Positions 1 through 5,463 of a stretch of 5,463 nt of DNA are shown one piece after another. The DNA comes from Planctomycetota bacterium (lineage in GTDB: Bacteria; Planctomycetota; UBA1135; GCA-002686595), in NCBI GenBank assembly GCA_011524785.1, contig WTJQ01000220.1, forward strand, positions 2,989-8,451, in the 5' to 3' direction. The notes under the pieces were generated by a model, which saw nothing but the letters and a program-made list of their open reading frames with translations, did not search any database and was not told the origin of the DNA. Each line of letters opens with the position of its first letter. Position 1 is the stretch's first letter. A program made the translations under genes and the position numbers.

Positions 1-765
1 CCGGGCCGCTTCGTGTGGCACGACCTCATGACCCGCGAGGCCGAGGTCGTGCAGCCCTTCTACGAGGGGCTGTTCGGATGGACCGTGACGCCGCTCGAGA
101 TGGGCGGCGGCGTGGTCTACCGCGCGCTGACGGCCAACGGGAAGGCCGTGGGGGGGATCGTGCAGGAGCCCAACCTCCCCGAGGGGATCCCGAGCCACTG
201 GGTCAGCTACGTCCTCGTGGAGGACCTCGACGCCTGCGTCGGGCGCGGGACGGCCGCGGGTGGCACCGTCCTCGTGCCGCCGCACCCCATCCCCGGCAAG
301 GGGCGCTTCGCCATGCTGGCGGACCCGACCGGCGCTGCGATTGCGCTGCTGGAGCTGGACGAGGTGGAGGAGGTCCCTGCGGACTGGCACACCCGCGAGG
401 GCTCGTTCTGCTGGGACGAGCTGCACACGCGGGACGCGGAGCGGGCCACCGGCTGGTACACGGAGGTGCTGGGGTGGAGCTGGAAGGCCAGCGACATGGG
501 GCCGCTGGGCACCTACTGGCTCGTCCTCGAGGACGGCAAGGACCACGCGGGCTGCATGGCGTTCCCTCCCGGGGTGGAGGCGCCCTCGGCCTGGATGCCC
601 TACATCGCCGTGGACGACGTGGACGCCTGCCACGCGCGGGCCATGGAGCTCGGCGCCAAGTGCTGGGTCGCGCCCCAGGACATCCCGGGCGTGGGGCGCT
701 TCGCCGTGCTCGCAGATCCCAGTGGTGGGACGTTCGCGGTCCATCGGTCCACCCAGGACCACTAG
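1..765 (+). CDS. Tandem VOC (glyoxalase/bleomycin-resistance fold) protein, 5' partial
   Basis: The frame is open from base 1 and ends at TAG 763-765, giving 254 visible residues. The GTG at 13 is probably an internal Val: the residues before it (PGRF) continue the usual family N-terminus 'GRFVWHDLMT', so the true start is a few codons left of the window. There are two homologous VOC modules, about residues 3-118 and 135-248. They share W-(H/D)-(D/E)-L near the start, FYxxLFGW / WYxxVLGW, and IPGxGRFAxLADPxG near the end. Length and two-module layout match the mycobacterial CFP30B/CFP32 (Rv0577) glyoxalase-like family from memory. The first module keeps H7/D8 and E118. In the second, the matching positions are D139/E140 and H248, so any metal site there differs. 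No signal peptide is visible, so it is probably cytoplasmic. Substrate and reaction are unknown; many such proteins have no demonstrated enzyme activity. The fold is confident, the function is not. Confidence 0.9.
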   Translation, partial: PGRFVWHDLMTREAEVVQPFYEGLFGWTVTPLEMGGGVVYRALTANGKAVGGIVQEPNLPEGIPSHWVSYVLVEDLDACVGRGTAAGGTVLVPPHPIPGKGRFAMLADPTGAAIALLELDEVEEVPADWHTREGSFCWDELHTRDAERATGWYTEVLGWSWKASDMGPLGTYWLVLEDGKDHAGCMAFPPGVEAPSAWMPYIAVDDVDACHARAMELGAKCWVAPQDIPGVGRFAVLADPSGGTFAVHRSTQDH

Positions 766-766
766 C

Positions 767-780
767 GGGGCGTACGCCCC
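767..780. repeat. 14-bp perfect palindrome just after the VOC stop
   Basis: The sequence ggggcgtacgcccc is its own reverse complement and begins one base after the TAG of the VOC gene. In RNA it could form a 5-bp G/C stem with a GTAC tetraloop. No T-run follows, so it does not meet the intrinsic-terminator pattern. It could be a weak terminator or mRNA 3'-end stabiliser, a binding site for a dimeric regulator, or chance in GC-rich DNA. Confidence 0.4.
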
Positions 781-785
781 AAGAG

Positions 786-800
786 CCCCTTGAGGAGGGG
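786..800 (+). repeat. Small inverted repeat (second hairpin of the VOC-pilT gap)
   Basis: CCCCT (786-790) and AGGGG (796-800) can pair across a five-base loop, five bases after the 767-780 palindrome. Two adjacent short hairpins in an 83-bp gap suggest a transcript end or processing point between the VOC gene and pilT. The stems are short and no U-tract follows. The G-rich right arm is too far from the pilT ATG (about 49 bases) to be its ribosome-binding site. Confidence 0.3.
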
Positions 801-848
801 GGCGGGTCGCGTCGATCGAGCCATGGCCCGGACCTGCCGGGGCGCGCC

Positions 849-2078
849 ATGGCCTGGATCGACTCCCTCTTCAAGCGGATGCAGGAGGTCGGTGCGTCCG
901 ACCTCCACATGACGAGTGGGCGGCGCCCGATGCTGCGCCTCCACGGGGAGATGGTCCCCATCGAGGAGGCGCCGGTCCTCGATGCGGCCCAGATGGAGAA
1001 GGTGCTCCGCGAGATCACGCCGGAGGGCAACTGGTCCGAGTTCGAGGAGGTGTCCGACACCGACTTCGGCTACGCCCTGCCAGGCCTCGCACGGTTCCGC
1101 GCCAACCTCTTCCAGGACCACCGCGGACCCGGGGCGGTGTTCCGGGTGATCCCCGAGGAGATCCTCTCGGCGGAGCAGCTGGGGCTCCCGCACTCGATCC
1201 TCGACCTGTGCTCCCTGCACAAGGGGCTGGTGCTCGTCACGGGACCGACGGGCTCGGGCAAGTCCACGACGCTCGCGGCGATGATCGACCACATCAACGA
1301 GACGCGGCGCGACCACATCATCACGATCGAGGACCCGATCGAGTTCGTGCATCCCGACAAGCAGTGCCTCGTCAACCAGCGCGAGGTCGGCGGTCATACC
1401 AGCAGCTTCAAGCGGGCGCTGCGCGCTGCTCTGCGCGAGGACCCCGACATCGTGCTCGTGGGGGAGATGCGCGACCTGGAGACCATCGAGATCGCGATCG
1501 AGACCGCAGAGACGGGACACCTGGTCTTCGGCACCCTGCACACGACCACGGCGGCCTCCACCGTCGATCGCATCATCGATCAGTTCCCTGCGGATCGACA
1601 GGCGCAGATCCGCACGATGCTGGCCTCGAGCCTGAAGGGCGTCGTGGCGCAGACCCTCTGCAAGAAGCAGGGCGGCGGCCGCGTCGCCGCGCTCGAGATC
1701 CTGCTCGTGAACAGCGCGGTCTCGAACCAGATCCGCGAGGGGAAGACGCACCAGATCCCCTCGATGATGCAGATGGGCGGGAAGCAGGGGATGCGCCTGC
1801 TCAACGACTCGCTCCAGGAGCTGGTGACGAGCGGGGCCATCAGCGGTGCGGAGGCCCTTGCCAAGAGCGTCGACAAGGACGGGCTGCGGACGCGGCTGGA
1901 GGGGCTGGGGGTCTCGGTCCAGGCCGACGCAGAGCCGGCGCATGGGAGCGCGACGCCGCTCGAGCAGGAGCCCGAGTCAGCCCGACCGCAGCCGCCTGCA
2001 GCCCTGCCGCGGCAGGCGGAGGAGGCTCCGGCCGCGGACGACCCCTTCGAGCGCTTCAAGCAGATGCGCGGCCGCTGA
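849..2078 (+). CDS. pilT: Type IV pilus retraction ATPase PilT
   Basis: This 409-residue protein is a cytoplasmic hexameric secretion-superfamily ATPase that, in this family, powers pilus retraction for twitching motility and DNA uptake. The N-terminal domain carries the PilT-like GASDLHMTSG (15-24). The ATPase domain has Walker A GPTGSGKST (132-140, Lys138), Asp box ITIEDPIEF (158-166), Walker B DPDIVLVGEMRD (198-209, Glu206) and His box TAETGHLVFGTLHT (219-232, His224 and His231). NSAVSNQIREGKTHQI (288-303) and GMRLLNDSL (314-322) fit the PilT C-terminal region. ATG 849 is chosen because it puts the conserved N-terminus at the usual distance; the frame is open further upstream but without PilT-like sequence. 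No good Shine-Dalgarno is seen (cggggcgcgcc precedes ATG). Residues about 357-409 form a low-complexity Pro/Glu/Ala tail beyond the usual length of about 345-370. No pilus genes adjoin it. PilU is a less likely alternative. Confidence 0.95.
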   Translation: MAWIDSLFKRMQEVGASDLHMTSGRRPMLRLHGEMVPIEEAPVLDAAQMEKVLREITPEGNWSEFEEVSDTDFGYALPGLARFRANLFQDHRGPGAVFRVIPEEILSAEQLGLPHSILDLCSLHKGLVLVTGPTGSGKSTTLAAMIDHINETRRDHIITIEDPIEFVHPDKQCLVNQREVGGHTSSFKRALRAALREDPDIVLVGEMRDLETIEIAIETAETGHLVFGTLHTTTAASTVDRIIDQFPADRQAQIRTMLASSLKGVVAQTLCKKQGGGRVAALEILLVNSAVSNQIREGKTHQIPSMMQMGGKQGMRLLNDSLQELVTSGAISGAEALAKSVDKDGLRTRLEGLGVSVQADAEPAHGSATPLEQEPESARPQPPAALPRQAEEAPAADDPFERFKQMRGR

Positions 2079-2120
2079 GGGAGGGCGGCGCAGCAGGGGC
2101 TCGTTCAGGGGAACGGGGCG

Positions 2121-2130
2121 ACCTGCAGGT
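2121..2130. repeat. 10-bp palindrome in the convergent gap
   Basis: The sequence acctgcaggt is a perfect palindrome in the 67-bp space between the converging 3' ends of pilT and the minus-strand gene. GGAAC (2110-2114) and GTTCC (2129-2133) could also pair across a 14-base loop. Either could contribute to bidirectional termination, but no T-tract appears on either strand, and both may be chance. Confidence 0.25.
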
Positions 2131-2145
2131 TCCGCGACCCGATCC

Positions 2146-3627
2146 TCAGCGGGTGCTGTCCCACAGAGCTCTCGCTCGGGCGGCCGGAGCCGTTGGGAGC
2201 GTCCGCCACCAGTTCGGGTCGAGGCTCTCGGCCGCGAGCGTGGCGCGCCGCAGGGCTGAGGACTCGAGGCGATCGGTCTCGCTCCAGCGTGCGACCAGGG
2301 CGTCGAGCGCGGCGAGGCCTCCGGGCCAGCCGAGCGAGGGAACCTGCGGCGCGGCGAGCGCGCGGATCCAGGCCTCGTCGTCCGCGCAGGTCAGAGTGAG
2401 GGCTGCGGGCGAGAGGGCGTCCGCGGTGAGCAGGGCCGCGAGGGCCGCGCCGCGCAGGGCCGGCTCCTCGCGGTGCAGGAGCTGCTCCACGAAGCCCGCA
2501 GCGGGGGGACCGCTGCGCGCGAGGCTCCAGAGGGGGCGCGCTGCGCTCACCGGCCGCGGGTGGGCGGTCGCGCGACGAAGCGCCTCGAGGCCTGCATCGC
2601 CCGCAGCGAGCAGCCGCTCCAGCGCAAGACCGCGGGCCGCGGGGCTCGGGGAGGCGAGTGCCTCCAGGGCCGGGGCGAACGGCGCCTCCGCAGGCCCCTC
2701 GGCCCGTGGTTCGAGCGGAGGCAGGGGCTCGAGCCCTGCTGCTGCGAGGCGTCGAACCCCCCCGGCCTCGTCGAGCACCAGCACCTCGCCGTCCGGGCCC
2801 GCGGCCAGGTCGACCAGGGCGGGCCCCGTGGACCACAGGGTCGTCCCCGACCAGGCGCGGGAGCAGCCGTCGGGAGCGGGGAGGAGCGCCGTCAGACCCG
2901 GGCGCCCGCGCGTCAGGACGAGCAGCGCGCCGTCGAGGGCATGCATCGGATCGTCGAGGGCGGCCGACCGGTAGAGCAGCGCGCGAGGCTCGAGCGTCTC
3001 GTGGGCGGGTTCCGCAGCCGTCGGGAGCGGCAGGCCCCAGAGGCCCGAGCGCGCCCGCGGTCCCCCCGCCTCGTCGAGCTCGACCGCGTGCACGCGCCCG
3101 GTGACCTCGACGAGGAGTCGCGCCGCGCGGCCGGGCTCCGTCAGGGGAGTCGTTGGCGTGGTGGTGGGATCCGAGAGCGTTCCGTGCGCGAACGTGGCGA
3201 CGCGTCCGTCTGGCAGCAGGACCGGGTGGCCCTGTCCGGGGAGTGGATCTCCCCATGAGTTCGTGGCCCGCTCCCACGCGTGGAGGGCCTCTCCTCGCTG
3301 CACCACGACGCGGGAGCCCAGGTCCAGGACGGCGCGCACGGAGCCGTCCCCAGGCACGGCCACGGCGAGCGGCTCGTCCCCGGGTCCGGCGAGCCTGAGC
3401 ACGCCGGCTGAGGTGCCGATCACGGGCCGCCCCGCCACGTCCGCCGAGAGGGCGCACCCATCTGCCACCTCCGCGACCACACGCAGCTCGAGTCCCTCCA
3501 GCAGGTCGCTCGGGTCCTGGACGGCGGAGGCGCGCCGTAGACTCGGCGTCGCCCTGCCTCTCGTGCCGACGGCGAACGAGCTGGCGCCGGTCGAGAGCCC
3601 GAGGGCGAGCCCCAGGACCAGACCCAT
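2146..3627 (-). CDS. Probable exported protein: propeller-like N-terminal half, HEAT-like C-terminal half
   Basis: From ATG 3627-3625 to TGA 2148-2146 the protein is 493 residues. A hydrophobic start (about 2-19, ending ASSFA) looks like a signal peptide. Residues about 45-300 are rich in short Gly/Asp-turn strands such as LLPDGRVATF, and LAAGPDGEVLVLDEAGGVRRL-type sequence at 274-294 is typical of NHL/PQQ-like propeller blades. Residues about 318-465 are Ala/Leu-rich helical repeats (ARGLALERLL 331-340, ARPLWSLARSG 363-373, LRGAALAALL 391-400), as in HEAT repeats. This order recalls the PVC-type propeller/HEAT/cytochrome proteins, but no CxxCH is present. The start is uncertain. ATG 3627 has a strong AGGAGG-type site. 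In-frame GTG 3648 has poor spacing to any ribosome-binding site but would add an Arg-rich n-region (MRRRRGF) ideal for a signal peptide. It converges on pilT and diverges from the S9 gene. Function is unknown; it is possibly an envelope-associated scaffold or binding protein. Confidence 0.75.
   Translation of the reverse strand: MGLVLGLALGLSTGASSFAVGTRGRATPSLRRASAVQDPSDLLEGLELRVVAEVADGCALSADVAGRPVIGTSAGVLRLAGPGDEPLAVAVPGDGSVRAVLDLGSRVVVQRGEALHAWERATNSWGDPLPGQGHPVLLPDGRVATFAHGTLSDPTTTPTTPLTEPGRAARLLVEVTGRVHAVELDEAGGPRARSGLWGLPLPTAAEPAHETLEPRALLYRSAALDDPMHALDGALLVLTRGRPGLTALLPAPDGCSRAWSGTTLWSTGPALVDLAAGPDGEVLVLDEAGGVRRLAAAGLEPLPPLEPRAEGPAEAPFAPALEALASPSPAARGLALERLLAAGDAGLEALRRATAHPRPVSAARPLWSLARSGPPAAGFVEQLLHREEPALRGAALAALLTADALSPAALTLTCADDEAWIRALAAPQVPSLGWPGGLAALDALVARWSETDRLESSALRRATLAAESLDPNWWRTLPTAPAARARALWDSTR
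3614..3617 (+). promoter_or_regulatory. Likely ribosome-binding site of the S9 peptidase gene
   Basis: AGGA lies eight bases before ATG 3626, a normal spacing. It sits inside the 5' end of the opposite-strand gene, where it is antisense to Val-Leu codons, because there is no intergenic space at this junction. Confidence 0.5.
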
Positions 3628-5463
3628 GAAGCCTCTCCTCCTCCTCACGTCCCTCGGTCTCACTTCGCTCGGCGCCCCTGCGCTGCCCCAGGGTACGGCC
3701 CTCCTCACCCTCGAGCAGACCCTGGGCCGCGGGCCGGATCGGGTCTCGTTCGCCGAGCAGGTCCCGAGGTGGACCTGGGCCTGGGACGGCGTCCACCTCG
3801 AGACCGAGAAGGACGGCACCCGGGTCTGGCTCGATCCGCTCACCCTCGAGCCGGTCGAGGTGGTGCCCGAGCCGCAGACCAACGACCGCGTCGACGAGCT
3901 GGCCCTCGCGCGCAGCCTGTACTCGGTCGCGGCCGAGGTCCCGGAGGCGGAGGCCGCGCAGCTGGTTCGCGGACGCGCCGCGCGCGTGGGGGAGGCGCTC
4001 CTCGTCACGGGGCGCGAGGCCCTCGTCTGGGTCCACGGCACCGCGCCGCCGCGCGCCGGGCGCGTGGAGGGCGCCGAGCTGGCCGAGCTCTCCCCCGATG
4101 GGACGCGCCTGGCCTTCGTCCGCGACCACGATCTCTTCTGGGTCGACCTGCTGACGGGGACCGAGCACCGCGTGACGGACACGGGGACGCCGGAGCTGCT
4201 GAACGGCAAGCTCGACTGGGTCTACCAGGAGGAGGTCTACGGGCGCGGGCGCTTCAAGGGCTGGTGGTGGAGCCCCGACTCGGCGTCGCTGGCCTTCCTG
4301 TCGCTCGACGAGTCCCCGGTCCACGACTTCACCCTCGTCGACCACATCGAGGAGGGGCACTTCCGCGTGAAGCCGGAGGTGACGCGCTACCCCAAGGCCG
4401 GGGACCCCAACCCGATCACCTCCTTGGGGCTGCACCGCCTCGACGAGGGGCGCACCTCCTGGCTCGACCTGTCCGCGTGGGCCGCGGAGGAGCCGCTGGT
4501 GACGCGCGTGTTCTGGACCCCTGGCGGGGACCGCTGCCTCGTGGCCGTGCAGGACCGGATCCAGTCGCGGATGGAGCTGCTGGCCGTGGACCCCTCCTCC
4601 GGAGAGGCGCGGACCTGGCTGACCGAGCGGCGCGAAGAGGGCTGGGTCGACCGCCTGACCGCGCCGGTCTGGCTCGAGGACGGGCGGTTCCTGCTGCTGA
4701 GCGAGCGCGACGGATGGCGTCACCTCTACGTCGTGCAGCCGGGCGAGGAGCCGGTCCAGCTGACCCGGGGCGCTTGGGAGGTCGCCTCGATCGACCACGT
4801 GGACGAGGAGGCCGGGACGGTGCTGCTCAGCACGCGCCTCGGGGACGCCACCGGGAACCAGCTGCTCGAGGTGCGTCTCGACGGTCAGCGCGTGCGGCGC
4901 CTCACCCAGGACAGCGGGACCCACAGTGCCTCCTTCAACGCGGCGCGCACCCTCCTCATCGACCGCCGCAGCCGGGTGGACGGCCCGACCGAGGTGCGCC
5001 TCGTCCGGGCGCGGGACGGCGTGGTCCTGCACGCGCTGGGGGAGGGCGCCGTTCCGGCCGCGACCACCTACCCCCTGGCCCGGTGGGAGCGTCTCTCGAT
5101 CCCCACGCGTGACGGCTTCCTCCTCGACGCCCAGCTGCAGCGGCCAGCCGACTTCGACGAGGCGCGCGCCTACCCGGTGTGGGTGATGACCTACTCCGGG
5201 CCGGATGCGCCCACGGTGCGGGATCGCTGGTCCGGCAGTGCGTGGGAGCAGTTCCTCGCGCAGCAGGGCGTGCTCGTGTTCAAGGTCAACGTGCGCACGG
5301 CCTCGAAGCGGGGGCAGGTCGTGATCGAGCACGGCTACGGGCGCTTCGGCGTCCCCGAGGTCGAGGACATGAGGGACGCCGTCGACTGGCTCTGCGCGCA
5401 CCCGTGGGCCGATGGCGAGCGCGTGGGGATCACGGGCTACAGCTACGGCGGGTTCATGACCGC
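3626..5463 (+). CDS. Secreted DPP IV-type S9 family serine peptidase, 3' partial
   Basis: The frame is open from ATG 3626 to the window edge: 612 residues and part of a codon. An N-terminal signal peptide (MKPLLLL, hydrophobic to about residue 16) has a likely cleavage after APA (17-19), so the enzyme is probably periplasmic or secreted. Residues about 40-470 form the DPP IV N-terminal beta-propeller, with SPDGTRLAF (156-164), DWVYQEEVYGR (197-207) and WSPDS (215-219). The hydrolase domain begins near 485: YSGP (523-526, Tyr523 matching the oxyanion-hole Tyr), EVEDMRDAVDWL (578-589) and the nucleophile elbow GYSYGG (604-609, Ser606). Glu202/Glu203 match the double-Glu motif that binds the free N-terminus in dipeptidyl peptidases. 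This supports release of N-terminal dipeptides, classically after Pro or Ala. The catalytic Asp and His should lie in the roughly 100-150 residues right of the window. It may serve peptide nutrition. Family assignment is secure; exact specificity is inferred. Confidence 0.95.
   Translation, partial: MKPLLLLTSLGLTSLGAPALPQGTALLTLEQTLGRGPDRVSFAEQVPRWTWAWDGVHLETEKDGTRVWLDPLTLEPVEVVPEPQTNDRVDELALARSLYSVAAEVPEAEAAQLVRGRAARVGEALLVTGREALVWVHGTAPPRAGRVEGAELAELSPDGTRLAFVRDHDLFWVDLLTGTEHRVTDTGTPELLNGKLDWVYQEEVYGRGRFKGWWWSPDSASLAFLSLDESPVHDFTLVDHIEEGHFRVKPEVTRYPKAGDPNPITSLGLHRLDEGRTSWLDLSAWAAEEPLVTRVFWTPGGDRCLVAVQDRIQSRMELLAVDPSSGEARTWLTERREEGWVDRLTAPVWLEDGRFLLLSERDGWRHLYVVQPGEEPVQLTRGAWEVASIDHVDEEAGTVLLSTRLGDATGNQLLEVRLDGQRVRRLTQDSGTHSASFNAARTLLIDRRSRVDGPTEVRLVRARDGVVLHALGEGAVPAATTYPLARWERLSIPTRDGFLLDAQLQRPADFDEARAYPVWVMTYSGPDAPTVRDRWSGSAWEQFLAQQGVLVFKVNVRTASKRGQVVIEHGYGRFGVPEVEDMRDAVDWLCAHPWADGERVGITGYSYGGFMT
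3635..3645 (-). promoter_or_regulatory. Shine-Dalgarno-like AGGAGGAGGAG before the minus-strand gene
   Basis: On the minus strand AGGAGGAGGAG precedes ATG 3627-3625, with the AGGAGG at 3642-3637 nine bases away, a near-ideal site. The same bases on the plus strand are CTC-type Leu codons of the S9 signal peptide. The match could therefore be a by-product of that coding sequence, and the bases would be Arg codons if the GTG at 3648 is the true start. Confidence 0.5.

Noticed and set aside
13..15. GTG as the start codon of the VOC gene.
   Set aside because: It is preceded in frame by PGRF, the usual family sequence before WH, and the frame is open to the window edge. It is most likely an internal Val.
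824..837. TGGCCCGGACCTGC as a sigma-54 promoter for pilT (sigma-54 control of pilus genes is known).
   Set aside because: The GG and GC elements are separated by nine bases, not ten, the -24 box is imperfect, and the site ends only 11 bases before the ATG.
15..848. Upstream extension of the pilT reading frame, which would give a 687-residue protein.
   Set aside because: The extra part overlaps the VOC gene out of frame and reads as low-complexity Arg/Gly sequence. PilT homology begins right at ATG 849.
1208..2974. Plus-strand 588-codon open frame crossing the pilT end and the minus-strand gene.
   Set aside because: It ignores two better-supported genes. Its composition is a shifted-frame shadow and no motif is present.
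3634..3645. CTC trinucleotide run as a microsatellite or phase-variable repeat.
   Set aside because: It is only about four units long, and a change would only add or remove a residue in the signal peptide without shifting frame.
3769..5112. Plus-strand 447-codon open frame within the S9 gene.
   Set aside because: It is in another frame of a gene with clear DPP IV motifs and has Arg/Gly/Ala-rich low-complexity translation.
2105..5401. A 1098-codon open frame on the minus strand spanning most of the right half.
   Set aside because: It lies antisense to the S9 gene and in a different frame from the minus-strand gene. Its translation is Arg/Gly/Pro/Ala-rich with no domain motif. Long spurious open frames are expected in GC-rich DNA.

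Overview
The window is very GC-rich (roughly 70% by eye, not counted). It reads as ordinary bacterial chromosome, with gene-dense, short intergenic spaces and strong G/C third-position bias in all four real genes. A PilT-type ATPase implies an organism with type IV pili. A secreted S9 peptidase and a probable propeller-plus-helical-repeat exported protein imply an active cell envelope. The propeller/repeat protein resembles a family expanded in Planctomycetota and Verrucomicrobiota, so a high-GC planctomycete-like lineage is my best guess. Myxococcota or another high-GC Gram-negative group is not excluded.

Layout: (1) 1-765 (+), the 3' part of a gene for a two-module VOC/glyoxalase-fold protein whose start lies just left of the window. 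(2) 766-848, a short gap with two small inverted repeats. (3) 849-2078 (+), a complete pilT-like retraction ATPase gene with an unusual C-terminal tail. (4) 2079-2145, a short convergent gap. (5) 2146-3627 (-), a probable exported protein with a propeller-like N-terminal half and HEAT-like C-terminal half. (6) 3626-5463 (+), a DPP IV-type S9 serine peptidase gene that runs off the right edge just after its catalytic serine.

The genes do not form one obvious pathway. The VOC and pilT genes are co-directional but functionally unrelated on present evidence. No other pilus genes are visible. The most unusual structural point is the head-to-head junction near 3626. The ATG of the peptidase and the ATG of the opposite gene share the same CATG, so each ribosome-binding site, and presumably each promoter, lies inside the other gene. 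I found no CRISPR array, mobile element, tRNA or rRNA, and no clear evidence of a new multi-gene system.
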